Translations under genes and position numbers: made by a program
Assembly (NCBI GenBank): GCA_012845835.1
Contig: JABAKD010000020.1
Span: 3,234,936 to 3,298,935, forward strand
DNA length: 64,000 nucleotides
Direction: 5' to 3'
Source of the DNA: Undaria pinnatifida
Taxonomy: Eukaryota > Sar > Phaeophyceae > Laminariales > Alariaceae
Shown here: piece by piece, positions 25,001 through 35,600 of the stretch
Layout of the letters: each line of letters opens with the position of its first letter
How positions within the stretch are numbered: position 1 is the first letter of the stretch
The notes under the pieces: generated by a model
Database searches by the model: none
Seen by the model: only the letters and a program-made list of their open reading frames with translations
Told to the model about the DNA's origin: nothing

Positions 25001-27515
25001 CGGTTTGCAAGTACAAAGATATTTTTTATGTGTTATTTTTACATTTTCAGTTGTCTCATCATGCTTGGTTTTCGTTTTTTTTTTTTGGTTGGGTGATATT
25101 TTCGATAATTTCCTGTTTTCGGCGGTGTGCTTAAGTCCGTGCTATGTATGTTTTAAGTTGGATTTCGGTGTATGGCGTTTTACCAGTATCGTGTACCTGG
25201 TATTGTTTTTCCAAGATTACTTGTTTTTCCATGATCCTTACGTAGCATTCCATGAAAGAGAGAAGAGCCTCAGGTTCTTTACTGGATTTTATTCCTGCTT
25301 ACCCTTTGTGGAACTTCATTTTCTTTATTTTACACTTTTTCTGAGTAACATATACCCCAAAAAACTTGGCTTACTATGATTTTACGATATTTTGCTCTTG
25401 CCGCTTCTCCACTTAGCCACTCGCTCTTCCCCTTAGCCAGTCGCTCTTCCCTGTAGCCGGTCTGCTCGTGTATGGGTTCGTCTGGTGTGCCTCCTCTGTT
25501 AGCCGTTGCGAAGTTTCGTTTGGCGCTTTGTGGCCGAGATATTTCTGACTGTGGGAGGAACGACCCATTGTCGTTGGAGTATCGTGTATTGTTTTGATGT
25601 TGGTGTTCCGGTATATGGCTAGCTTTTTGCTTCTGCCACTTTTTTTTTTTTTCTTTATCCTCCGGTGGATGGGAAAAAATAAAGCTTCAGCTCACGACAC
25701 TTCCACGTATTTTCATACGCGTCGTATGTCGATTTAACTCAGTTGCTTTCGCAGCCCAACGCTAGCTGGCGCACCCTTCGGGTCCCATTGTAGGTATAGC
25801 GTAAGCTGTCCCTATCAGTGCTTCTGCCACTGCTCTGCTACCGTACGAGTGTGTCTGTAAGTCTGCCTTCTTTCTCTGATGATGTGGTCTGTGTGGTTTT
25901 TTTATGTGTCTGCTCGTGGTATTCTAAACGATGGCATTCAGTGTTACTCGGGGTTTTGTCTCTCGTTTTTTTTTTCTGAAAGGCGGCTCTTGGATGCAAC
26001 AGGGAGGTCCTCGATTAGGTCAACCTCTATCATACTACTATTTGTCTCATGCGTCTCATTGTTGTCCGCCGGATGCAATCCCTCCTTCGTCAGGTATCGC
26101 GGTAAAAGCAAGCTGATAGAGGACCACTGCGCGGGGCCGATCAAGAACATTTGGGAGCAGAACCGAGCCAAGGTGGGTAAGAGCGGCAGCAGCCACAGCA
26201 GCAGTAGTGACAGCAGCAGCAGCAGCAGCAGCAGCTTCGGCCCACCGGGGTATTGCGTGGTCGGCGGGGGGTTCGGTGTCGTCGGGCTTTCTCGGTGCTG
26301 CTCAAGCATGTAACCCTTTTTTTGGTGGAGCTTATCGTGTAGCACGCGCTGCTTGCTCGATGTTGACGTGATATTTCCCTGCGATGCTCTTTCGAGGGTT
26401 GGGCTGATCAAGTGCCCCTTATTCCGCCCTTAACTGCTAGGAAAAAACATCGTACAGTATTTCCAAGTACTTTGGCCCAAAAAACATGGGTGCAGAACTG
26501 AAAAGGCCCAGCCGTTCTGTCGAGGGGTAGCTTGATGGACTGTTCCTCGGTCCGTTCTTTGGTGTGCCCTTCCCAAGTGGCGGGTGGATCGATTGCTTTT
26601 TTGGCCGTTCTTTGGTGCGGTAGGTTGACCGACCGGTCCTTGACCGTGCTTTGGCCGTGGTGGGTTTTGTAGCATGCAGTGCGGCTGGCTCTCAAGCCCG
26701 CCCTCTTTACCAGCACAAGTTTTGGAAAAGCGATAGAAATTGCTGCATCGCCTGGTTTGGCAGCCGTACGCGTCGCGGGAAGATGTGGCGACGCCCGGCG
26801 ACACGCGAGGGGGGGAAGGAGTCGATGGCGTTGTCTGGGGGTGCTTCAGACTATCCGATCCAATCCCTACACATGCAGATTATTATATATAGAATACCCG
26901 GGATGCTCGTATTATGTGTGATTCAGATTTGTTTTATCATATTTATACATATACCAGGTATGTACGATATCAAACGTATAGGGTAATGTTGCACCTGGTA
27001 CGACATTTGGGACCGTTCGAGTGCAGATAATGTGTCTTCCTGGGATGTTCGTACTGTATACGATTCAGATTTGATCACATTATTAGTTTCCTTATGTTTG
27101 TCCTCAACATAGGGTTCCGTTGTACCTGGTACAACATCGGAGATTTCTCGTTCAAGGTTTGCACAAAGAGTTTGGCGTTTTTTCGATTTGAAGCGGTGAC
27201 GCGTGTGGAGGCGGCCATCCTGCTCTCTCGCCTGTGTACTTTTTGCATGCTTTTCGGCAGTCTGTGTTGTGCTGACCTTCTTTGCCCGCGCTAGTCTGTT
27301 CCGCGAGTTGAAGCTTCACCCCTTGTTTACGCTGCAAGCAATATACTCTCTATTAGCAAGTTATTTCGTCCCCTAGGTATGGGCGTTTCTATAAAGAGAT
27401 TAAGGTGCGTAACGGCCCCGCGTTTCGATGGGACGAAGCGGTGCATAAGCCGATGGTGTTGACCCTTGTGCCCCAGGCATTCCCTTCCGCATCACCCCCC
27501 TCTGTCCTCTTCTGA
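15670..27515 (+). CDS. SET-domain protein-lysine methyltransferase (Rubisco LSMT / SETD3-like), nine-exon gene
   Basis: The product should transfer methyl groups from S-adenosylmethionine to lysine (or histidine, as in SETD3) of a protein substrate. Exons 1 to 4 give a split SET domain: VHAKDAIDPDEVIVEIPL and VTVEMGKALPVGQ at its start, SRNFGLDVGGLRTSALVP, then ADMLNH, the cofactor-binding Asn-His, and finally QVYDSYGQKCNHRFLLNYGF, whose last Tyr is the expected catalytic residue. Exons 5 to 8 read as the all-helical Rubisco-LSMT substrate-binding domain, with YPTSLEEDRALL and GEKVVLRHY. Modelled exons are 15670-16061, 17327-17570, 18100-18296, 19287-19473, 21922-22108, 22749-22903, 24642-24787, 26094-26172 and possibly 27377-27515. 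All junctions from 1/2 to 7/8 agree in phase. Total length would be about 575 residues, normal for the family. Substrate and compartment cannot be read. The start codon and last exon are unresolved, so gene ends are approximate. Confidence 0.86.
16062..17326 (+). other. SET intron 1
   Basis: This intron holds G-rich purine tracts near 16070-16190, a C tract followed by CCCT repeats at about 16898-16975, and a CCAACA hexanucleotide array at about 17083-17312 running nearly to the acceptor. Long frames here are repeat translations. Confidence 0.7.
17083..17312 (+). repeat. Hexanucleotide microsatellite (CCAACA)n then (GACGCC)n
   Basis: The CCAACA unit is repeated more than 20 times with few interruptions, then passes into GACGCC/GACATC units. 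It ends about 14 bases before the exon 2 acceptor, so length changes could affect splicing. Confidence 0.95.
17327..17570 (+). CDS. SET gene exon 2
   Basis: The acceptor GCAAAG|G at 17325-17326 completes the split Arg codon and gives RCLVTVEMGKALPVGQ, a typical SET-family continuation. A competing AG at 17339-17340 would break phase. The exon ends at CCCAG|GTGCGT. It codes for LMLFILTDMKRPDTFFRPYY, DLLPSTLSNMPIFW and LLQGSYLVTQ, matching the insert region of LSMT/SETD3-like SET domains. Confidence 0.9.
18100..18296 (+). CDS. SET gene exon 3
   Basis: The acceptor is CCCAAG|GTGGAG and the donor CTACCG|GTGAGC. It starts in phase 0 and leaves two bases. It codes for the post-insert half of the SET domain, including EEFKWARMCVCSRNFGLD and ALVPYADMLNHY. 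Asn-His of this motif binds cofactor in the family. Confidence 0.93.
19287..19473 (+). CDS. SET gene exon 4
   Basis: The acceptor GCGCAG|G follows a T-rich tract and completes the split Arg codon to give NHYRPRETKWTYDN. The donor is GAACGAG|GTGTGG. It carries the end of the SET domain, VYDSYGQKCNHRFLLNYGF, with the expected catalytic Tyr in the final NYGF. Confidence 0.93.
20777..20905. repeat. GTT triplet microsatellite
   Basis: An imperfect GTT/GTC/CTG run lies in SET intron 4. Six frames over it are simple-repeat translations. Confidence 0.9.
21449..21629. mobile_element. Two adjacent MITE copies related to 6379-6467
   Basis: The first copy (about 21449-21536) is the reverse complement of the 6379 element: it shares TTTAGAGCCCC, ATACTAATTTCAAGT and GGGGTTCCAGT. 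The second (about 21534-21629) is more diverged and ends GCGTTAACCC. Confidence 0.8.
21922..22108 (+). CDS. SET gene exon 5, start of substrate-binding domain
   Basis: The acceptor is GCTCAG|GTTCCG in phase 0 and the donor GGAG|G|GTGAGC, leaving one base. It codes for VPLVFRLDARDPLFHKKA and the helix RGALSILRIIVADAAEIAVV, as in the Rubisco-LSMT substrate-binding domain. Open frames on the opposite strand here are shadows of this exon. Confidence 0.88.
22484..22665 (+). repeat. Dispersed repeat, inverted partner of 52005-52195
   Basis: Its reverse complement matches the armadillo-gene copy across the whole length, for example CGCCGAACACCTCACGGCGC and TCATACGACTACGGCCATGC (TCGTATGA in reverse). 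It lies in SET intron 5. Confidence 0.88.
22749..22903 (+). CDS. SET gene exon 6
   Basis: The acceptor GAGCAG|AA supplies the two bases needed after exon 5. The donor is CTGAAG|GTGCTA. It codes for PLSLRNEMAAMERLLALV and GYPTSLEEDRALLK, the best-conserved motif of the substrate-binding domain. Confidence 0.88.
22904..24641 (+). other. SET intron 6
   Basis: It holds dispersed-repeat copies near 23105 (partial) and 23325-23390, and a C tract at about 24602-24630 just before exon 7. No gene was recognised. Confidence 0.55.
24642..24787 (+). CDS. SET gene exon 7
   Basis: The acceptor CCGCAG|AAT follows a long C tract and the donor is CGAGAG|GTTTGT. It starts in phase 0 and leaves two bases. It codes for EPFSNRRHALIQVCGEK and VVLRHYVSLAETALACL, the closing helices of the substrate-binding domain. 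Confidence 0.87.
24788..26093 (+). other. SET intron 7
   Basis: It is strongly T-rich, with GGTTT repeats near 24842-24870, and I see no gene or known element in it. Confidence 0.5.
26094..26172 (+). CDS. SET gene exon 8
   Basis: The acceptor CGTCAG|G completes an Arg codon, giving RYRGKSKLIEDHCAGPIKN then IWEQNRAK. The donor may be GT at 26173 (phase 0) or the better-looking GTAAG at 26177 (phase 1). The two choices give different last exons. Confidence 0.78.
26173..27376 (+). other. SET intron 8 (if exon 9 is right)
   Basis: It holds an AGC triplet run at about 26197-26236 and no recognisable frame. Confidence 0.4.
27377..27515 (+). CDS. Possible last exon of the SET gene
   Basis: A CCCTAG|G acceptor opens this block. 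One frame runs from TAT at 27378 to TGA at 27513-27515 and reads YGRFYKEIKVRNG then PAFRWDEAVHKPMVLTLVPQ. That frame needs a phase-2 partner, but exon 8 offers only phase 0 or phase 1. Both of those reach a stop in another frame. Either a small exon is missing or this is not the true end. Confidence 0.3.
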
Positions 27516-29791
27516 CGGAACGGAGATGTTTTGCTCCTGCGCTTTGGGCCGCTGGGAAACGAGGTTGTCGGGCGCGATCGATCGGATCGATCGGTCGACC
27601 CGCGCGCTGTGTGGTGCAGTAGCGCGCGGCATCGAGGGTTGATGCGTCGTCGTGTTTTTGTTGACCGTTTTTGCCGTTGCCTCTCGCTCGGTGCCTTTCT
27701 TGGGCATGTTGCTCGTTCTGCTCTCTGTGTTTTTTTCTTGCTTGCTTGCCTGCTTGCTGGCTCGCTCGCTTGCTTGCTTGGCTTGCTTAGTCCTTCACGT
27801 GGATTGCCTGCCCGTGTGCGTTTGTTCCTTGTTTTGACGCCATCGTTTTGTTTTCTCTCTTGGTGCGCGTTGTTCCGCGTCTGGCCTTGTCCGTCTCTTT
27901 GTGTGCATGACGTTCTATGGCGTATAGCGTCTGCCTGTTTGTAGTTGTATAAATTGATGTTTTAGGTACCTCTGTGTGTGCAGTTGTATGTTTTGACGCT
28001 CTCTGTATCTCTGCTGTTGCACATGATGTGTTGCCGTCTGTCTATTGCTCTATGTGCGCGTTGTTCCACGCTTTGACTGCCACTTCTATTTCTCTCCGTG
28101 TATATGCGGTTCCAATTCATTTTTGCAGGGGCTAGCCACGCCTAGGCGAGCTTGGGGGGGGCAGATGACCGCCGATCCGACCATCGTATGACACGGAGAA
28201 GACTTTTTTTGAGCGAAGTCATAGCACTGGCTGGAGGGCGTTCATGTGCACGGCTCGGCTTTGTTCAGGGGGGCGGGGAGGTAGAAGAAGGAACGGGACC
28301 TGAGGGTGCTAGAGCGTATGCGTTTTCAAGCTTGTTGTGAGCGATCGTGATTTGGCTCCGCGTTTGGTTGCGTCTTTTTTTTTGGTTCGCTCCGTTTGTC
28401 CAGATTGTGTCGGTTTTGTGTCGGCCGCTCGAAGGGGTACGCAGGGGTCAGTCGGAGTTTACACGGTACACCGGCGCGGTGTGCTGTCGTGTCGTGGGGC
28501 GCGGGAATTCGGCGACGGCGATTTGATTGGGGGCTGATTAGGGCTGGCGTAATAAAAGCCTTGCGATTGGGCATGGCTTAACACGGGCCCCTTGAAACTG
28601 TGCGGTGCTGTGCTTTTTCTTTGCTGTGCTGTGTGGTGTAGTGCCCCCTCGCGTTTTGGTGAGGGTGGGAGGAGTTGTGTGGTGTTTTTTTTTGTCGTTT
28701 GTTGCGCTATTTTTGGAGGGGGGGGGGGGCTGGTTGTTGCCCACTCGCTACCACGCCAGCTGTGGACGGCGATGGCGACGTTTTTTTTCAAGGGCGAGGG
28801 CGGGGGGGTTGGAAAATGTTGGTGCTGTTCGCGTTCGTACTTTTTATCGCGCCTTATTGGTTCAGCTATGATGGATGACCCCCACAGTGGGGGGTAGGAT
28901 CGCGGCTACGGCTGCAGTGACAGCGGGAGTTACGCTTTTTTGCCGATGCGGAGACGACGCGGGTTGCGAAGGCAACATGCTAGCGAGCAATGCTTGGTTG
29001 GATGACTATAATGTTCTTTCTTGTTTTTGTGGCGGTGTATTCGTAGTTTGGATAGCAGCGATCACATCCATTCGCCGTTTTTTTAAGCCTGGGCGGACGC
29101 TTTGGTTCGCCCGGCCACGGAGGCGATAGGAAACTACAGTAAGCTCCAAAAAGCTCCTACCTGGTACAGTAGTGATAGCCTAGTGGTTGCTCTCGATATA
29201 CTGCTGCGGTGTGCTTCGTTGATGAACAATGCTGCAGTACGCGCGGCTGAAACAATAGCATGCGTTTGATTGAAGCGCGGCTTTGCTGTTGTGTTGATCC
29301 CTGTGTTTTTGTTTGGGGTCGATATTGGGACCAACTTGCACACCGAGGACTGGTATTATTATTTAGTTCTATAGTTTGGCTACTATTAATATTTTTAATA
29401 TTATGGTGGGTAAGGCAAATTCAAAGAGCGAGGCCATTTTTTGTGTTTGGCTAGTAAGGCTAATTTCTAACAACAAACTAAAAAAGTGTCAAGAATCGTC
29501 GCGAAAAAGCATGACATTTTTTCACGAATCGTGAAATTTGCCTCGAATTGTGGAAAAGTTTTTGAGAACATCTAAAAAAAAAGCACGAGTAATAATGATG
29601 TCGCGATTCGTGACTAAAATGTGTGTTTTTTAATGGGAGTGCTCCTGGAATCATAAATAAAAATCGGGATTTCTCGCGTTCGTTAGGAACGAACCTAAGC
29701 CGCTCCATATCACAGCACGTGCGCGTGCAGGCTTCCGTTGTTTTATTTGATTCGCTGGCCCCTGATGTTCCGTTCGTTCGTCCTCTCAATC
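27516..29791. other. Intergenic, no gene recognised
   Basis: Several frames of 60 to 140 codons exist, but none shows a conserved pattern. The region is rich in T and G runs. Confidence 0.45.
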
Positions 29792-30024
29792 TCTTGTCTT
29801 GCTTGTCTTGCTTGCCTTGCTTGCCTTGCTTGCCTTGCTTGCCTTGCTTGCCTTGCTTGCATTGCTTGCCTTGCTCGCCTTGCTTGCCTTGCTCGCCTTG
29901 CTTGCCTTGCTCGCCTTGCTTGCCTTGCTTGCCTTGCTCGCCTTGCTTGCCTTGCTTGCCTTGCTTGCCTTGCTTGCCTTGCTTGCCTTGCTTGCCTTGC
30001 TTGCCTTGCTTGCCTTGCTTGCCT
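29792..30024. repeat. 10-bp-period tandem array (CTTGCCTTGC)n
   Basis: More than 20 units run with few variants (CTCGC). It is open in five frames and gives artificial poly-Leu/Ala and poly-Arg/Gln/Ala translations. Confidence 0.95.
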
Positions 30025-30319
30025 TATTTGCCGGCGGCTTATGAAATCACGCATTGCTGGATCTGCTCATACATAAACATGATCTGATTTCGACCACAAG
30101 CCGGTGTCTACAGAAGAAACGGGCGGGCTGGTTGTGCTAACTCGTGGCATTTATTTTGTAGTGGCAGGCCATCACGAGTTGGCCGTAGTCAGTCGCCGCG
30201 CTGCGTGCGGTGTTTTCGGTGGTGTTGCTCCTATCATATCTCGTGTGTTTTTCTTTCGAATGCGGCGGTATCAAAGATTAAGATTTAATCACGTGTATTT
30301 TATAAAAAAAAAATCTAAC

Positions 30320-30380
30320 AGCGTCAGCTGTGAGTTCGACAAATTTAGCGGGTCGAAGATACTCGGATTTGCAAGCTGTT
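30320..30380 (+). repeat. Dispersed repeat copy left of the hAT element
   Basis: It reads CAGCTGTGAGTTCGACAAAT and then GGATTTGCAAGCTG, where the hAT-type element has inserted. Confidence 0.8.
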
Positions 30381-30383
30381 TTT

Positions 30384-31237
30384 CAGGGTAGTGTCCTCGG
30401 TACCGTTTTTTTTTACGGTACCAGATCGGACGGTATTGCGAAATGACGATACTTTTCAAACGGTTGACGGTATTTCGATTTCTCACGGTACCACTTTTGG
30501 CGGTACACGGTATCGCCGAATTTGACGGTACTTTTTCGGCGGTATCGAAAAGTGACGGTATTTTCTAGACGGTAGACGGTTTTTCGATATTTGACGGTAC
30601 TTTTTTGGCGGTACTGCAAAACGACGGTACCTGTCCCGGTACTGCCAAATTTGACGGTACTTTTTTGAGGGTACTGAAATATGACGGTTCCGCCACTGAG
30701 AAACACAGAATTACGAATGACGAAATACTTGACAGTACCTGCCGGGCGGCGATCAAGCATGCCGGCACCACCCCGCTGATGTTCCTGCATACCTATATAG
30801 AACGGACGAATAGAGGCTAGACTAATCGTCGAACCGTCAAGCTGACAAACTCACCAGCCTCACGCGAAACAACATTTAGACATTTAGCACCAAAATAAGA
30901 CAATAAAACAATACTACTACTACTACTGTAAACAATAAAACAATAAAACCTAAAACATGAAAACATTCAATGAAAACCATCACCCTACAATCTTTGACGG
31001 TTCTGAATATGACGGTTTTTCTAAACGGGAAACGGTACTTCGCTTATTTGACGGTACTTTTATGGCGGTGCTGCAAAATGACGGTACTTTTTAAACGGTT
31101 GACGGTTTTTCGATTTTTGACGGTACCGCCTTCGGCGGTACACGGTTTGCCCAAATTATGACGGTATTCCGCCGAGTACCGGGACCGACGTACAGCACGG
31201 GAAAATTACCTCGGGAATTTTCCCGAGGACTACCCTG
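30384..31237. mobile_element. Non-autonomous hAT-type transposon
   Basis: The left end is CAGGGTAGTGTCCTCGG and the right end on the other strand is CAGGGTAGTCCTCGGG. Both sides carry the 8-bp duplication CTGTTTTT (30376-30383 and 31238-31245). CAGGG ends and 8-bp duplications are hallmarks of hAT. The inside is mostly a degenerate array of GACGGTAC-TTTTTGGCGGTA units with no transposase frame. Confidence 0.9.
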
Positions 31238-31259
31238 CTGTTTTTAGAAGAAAAAATGA

Positions 31260-31330
31260 AAACGTCAGTTGTGAGTACGACCGATGGGTGGTTGAAACTC
31301 AACTTTGCATGCTGAGGCGTGATACGTCAC
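31260..31330 (+). repeat. Dispersed repeat copy right of the hAT element
   Basis: It reads CGTCAGTTGTGAGTACGACC, TTGAAACTCAACTTTGCATG and TGATACGTCACTC, a diverged copy. Confidence 0.75.
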
Positions 31331-31791
31331 TCTCTCTTTGGGCGTGCTTGGGCTATGTTCTATTTGCAATATGATGTTTCTGTGAATCACACGCGCTTAC
31401 TATAGTATCAAACAATAACTGTATTATTAGGCGTGCCTTAGCAGCCAGGACTTACGAGCTGGAACGTAGAAGCGCGGTGGAGTAGCACTGTTGTGGTAGC
31501 AGCCACTCCCAGTGTACGTGGCGTGCTCTAACTGACGGCGGCCTTATCAGCGCCGTGTTTACGCGCTTGCTTGCAACGGAACCGCGACATCGTGCCTCTG
31601 ACAAAAGACAACAGGAATACATTGGTAGATAGGACAGATCAGATCCCAATTAATGATCTATGACTTCTAGATCGGATAGATCCATGGTCTACATATGATC
31701 TGCATGGTCTCGCTCGTATTGCCTGGTGGGAGCCATATTATCCGCATGATCTAGCACACGTTTCGTGAATTGGGTATGTGTGTACTGCACA

Positions 31792-32001
31792 GATCCTGAC
31801 ATCATAATGACACGACAGATAGATGTACGTACAGGTAGGATCTAGATTGTCTATAAAGCTTAGTAGATATTACCTGTACATCCATCTGTCGACGACAGAT
31901 AGATGTACAGGTAAGATCTAGATTATCTTCAAGTATATTACCAGGTAGATCTTACCTGTACATCTATCTACTGGCTGTCGTGTCGTTATGATGTCAGGAT
32001 C
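31792..32001. mobile_element. Fold-back (MITE-like) element
   Basis: It has 27-bp terminal inverted repeats with one mismatch, beginning GATCCTGACATCATAA(T/C)GAC, and further inner palindromes around ACAGATAGATGTAC. No clear target duplication was found. Confidence 0.85.
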
Positions 32002-32396
32002 TAGATCGTGATCATCTTCACGATGTAGTCTATGTGTGCAATATAGAACCCATCCATGTAGAGTGCCGCACCGCAAATTGACGACGATGGTGACACGTGT
32101 GGCACAGATACAACAGCAGAGTGTCAAGCGTAGAGTGTATATACTCGTAGAGCGGTTGACTTAACGCTGAACGTGCGTGGTACACATGAATGACAAGAGT
32201 CACAGGTTGCACAACCACGAATCGACGTTGGTTGCGCCGCACTCAACCATTGTTCCGTTTCGAAGTTACCTTTCGGGCATGTTCAAGTTGATCCGACCTC
32301 GCAACCCCGCCGCATTTTAGCAGCAAGCAGGAACCTTACAAGTACTTACAAACTACACACCCGTACCCTGCCCTGCCCTGCTCCGAAGGCGGCAGC
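32002..32396. other. Upstream region of the armadillo gene
   Basis: No sure promoter element was identified. The last 60 bases are C-rich up to the ATG. Confidence 0.4.
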
Positions 32397-32678
32397 ATGG
32401 GTAGAACCCCGGCGGAGGGCGGAGGGAAGGTGGCGGGGGGTAGGGTCGGTAATAGAGCGGGGAGTAGAGTCGGCAGCCGCCACCTTTCGTCGCGAGGCGC
32501 CGGTGTTGGCCTGTCAAGCGCAACAGCCTCGCTGTGCACGTCAGACGACAAAACGCGCAGCATTTCTCGGTCGCTTCCCATCGCCAACAAGGCGTCCCAG
32601 CCGATGGCGAGCCTTGAGGACGGAGGCAACGCACGTCCGCCGCTGGATTTCATGAAGAGTCTCTTCAAGCCTTACAAA
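32397..32678 (+). CDS. Armadillo gene exon 1 (N-terminus)
   Basis: It starts MGRTPAEGGGKVAGG and ends FMKSLFKPYK at an AAA|GTGAGT donor. The 94 residues are Gly, Arg and Ser rich with no repeat fold, and include RSISRS. The long frame on the opposite strand is a shadow. Confidence 0.88.
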
Positions 32679-35600
32679 GTGAGTGAGCGTGCTCATGCGT
32701 TCGTTTATTATCCCGCATTCTGCTGTTTTCAAAGTTGCATTTTTGTCATACAGCTGTACAGAATGGACGACTGGACTGGTTGTGGCCTCCGTACGATACA
32801 CGTGAAGGGTGAAGAACCAGCACGAACGCTGGGTGTGCTAGTTGTCGATGGGTATACAGAACGCACTTGGGCAAGGGTCTAGACGTCCTTCGGTTTTGCT
32901 AGGTTCTTGAAGTACGTGACACATGCCCCATGGCACATATTTTACGAACTCCACCACAGCTGACGAAAACTGGAAGACTTTCCTGCGCACTCGGTGCTCA
33001 GGACGCAGCAGCCTACCACTGGTTCTGGTTGTTGTCGCTGCCGCCTGTTACTCGTACAGTAGTACGAGGTATACCTTGTGCCGTGTGAACAACAGCAGCT
33101 CTCGTCGTGGCAGTCTCTTGGCCGACTCCGGCCCGAAACGTTTCCGCACGTGGTATGTGTGAGTCTACAGGACACAGCCGACACGACAATTAACCGTGAA
33201 AACGTGAATACCCAGCAGCAGGGCTGTGCCGAAGAAAAAGACCAGGCACATGGGTGAACGGCGGTCCGAACATCAGTTCGACAATTGCCATGTGCTCTAG
33301 TACTCCAGTACCAGGTATTCTATTAGCTTTGTTTGACGAACGCCCCAGATCAACTCGCAGAAGCATTTCGCTCGGCGGGCTTCTGAGTAGTGAGTCGTTT
33401 GTCACAGACCGATGTCTACCGCCATCCTCCCCGCCAGGTGCACGTGCCTTGGTTTTTGTCATTCAGAGGGTTCAACGTTCCCACTTATCGCCGAAGCTAT
33501 TTTGTTAATCAAGTTTGACAGCTCTCGCTTTCTTTCGAGCTTTTGGCGGCGTAAAGGGATGCAGAAAAAGGGCACCACGTATGTATGAATTTTGGTTGAG
33601 TAAAGCGCACCACGGGGTGGCCGAACAAAAATACCTCCCAAGTACGAGCCTTAAACAGCAATACGCCTAACAGCAGATTACCAAACCGTGGTACAGACAT
33701 TACAAGAGTCGGGTACCAAATGTATCAGGTACTTGTTTGGACAAAGGTACTCCATCAATGTGCCGACAGGACAGAGGTACTCCATCAATCTGCCATTTGC
33801 AATCGTTTTATAGCCAATGCACTGCAGTAAGTTCGACCGTTTGGCGTAGTTGATTCGTATAAATGGATTTGCGGTCAATGGGGCCTCTCTTCTGCGACCA
33901 GCCAGACAAGCTCACCCAGAGTTACTACTCCCTCGTTGATTCCCTGGCTATCAAACGCGGCACCTCGTCGCAGAGAGTAGGTACCCCGGCAAGACTAACA
34001 CTGAAAACGAAACACCTGACGTTGTTGTCGGCGTTACACCTCGCTACCAACTATGGCCGGGCGAGATGGTCTGTTCTTCATCGAACCTCCTCCTTCGTGC
34101 TGTATGTAGAGTTGCGATATCGCCCAAGGACTGCACGACCCTTTCGCTCTCTATTCCTACAAGAACAAAAAACAAAAACATGAGACCTTTTCCCGAAACG
34201 GGACCACCCTGCTAGCACCCCCTCTTTCCTGAGTCCAGACTACCCTATCTAAAATGCTTTCGCATCTCTCTGTTTCTCTTTTTTCGCCGCCGACTTACCG
34301 CGAAGGGAGATTTGTTCGGCAACTCCGGAAAAGACAACACGCAAGGAATGTTGTACCTGAGTAGAATGGATCCCAGCAGGGACCCCAAGAAAACTCGGGC
34401 GGACACATCGGAGGAGCAAAAGCGTAGGTCTCTCGCTCAGCTAGGAGTGAAGGAAGGGGAGGACGTCGTGGCAGAGAAAGAGGTAATGTCACGTGTGTGG
34501 CTGGGCATAAGCTGCCAGGCCAGTAGCTGTAAATGCCGTGCGGGGGACGAGGTGTTCTTTAGACAAGGGTAGCTGACGTGCTATTTTGGGCAGGAAGCGA
34601 TGCCCTTTGTTATGTGCCGAAAGTAGCTGGACAGCAAAAAGGTGACGGAGTGCAACAACAGCACAGTAGAAACTTTAATCAGAGAAGTGTTGAGCGTTTT
34701 CTATATGGCAGGGAGGGGAAAGGTGCCGTTGAAGCTCTCCCAGGGGACGCGTGCTACAATAGAGGTGCACCGCTTTTTTTCTAATATACATATCCCTCTA
34801 TTTGGGAGCTTAAGACCTGTCCCAAAAACTGATATTTTGGACCGAAAATAAAACTGAAAATGTACCGAATGAAACATCCCACATGGCCTCCTAGGTACAC
34901 AACGACAACCATGCCAAAAAAATGTCCATTTACTTTTTTTTTTCCCCGACGATTTTGGGCCAAGGAGCCCCATCGTTCAGAAAACGTTTCAGACGAAAAA
35001 AGGGCTACCTCTGTCGTGGCATGAGTCCAGGGTGAGACGACAACACCACGACATCGCTTTGCTTGGAGCGATTTGATTTTGACAAGACTTTTCATATCTG
35101 CAGCAGCAGTACAGCCGGTTGTCTCCCTGCTGCTCTCGGCCACGGGACGCAATTTTATAAAGAAAAATCAAAGACGCCAGCCGTGAGTTCGACGAATTTA
35201 AGGTCAATACTCATCTTTGCAAGCTGCGTTTACATGCGGCACGGCACGTGAAGACCGCGCAGCCAGCCATGGTATTGGGCGCCCGCAATCGCCGACATGT
35301 TGCTTGCGGTGGTGTGTACAAGGCACAACGCGTCCAAGCTTTTTGTTCACTCCAAAAGATTTGTCTCCGAGGGTCATGTCTGTTGGCAAAATTTTGCCAT
35401 GAAACATGCTTCAAACCTCGCCTAGATGCTTTCATGGGATGGTCCACCTCAAAACCCCATAGTTAATACACGCTGTCCCTCTTCGAGATGTGGTTGTGGT
35501 TGGCTTTGAAAATAAAAAAACGGGGGTGTCCCAAGTATCACATTAAAAAAAAAAAAACTCTTCAAAACTTGACCGACAAAATAAGTGCGAGCCGCCGCGC

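Noticed and set aside
29743-30087. Long frames of Leu-Ala or Arg-Gln-Ala repeats
   Set aside because: They are translations of the 10-bp CTTGCCTTGC array, open in most frames because the unit has no stop.
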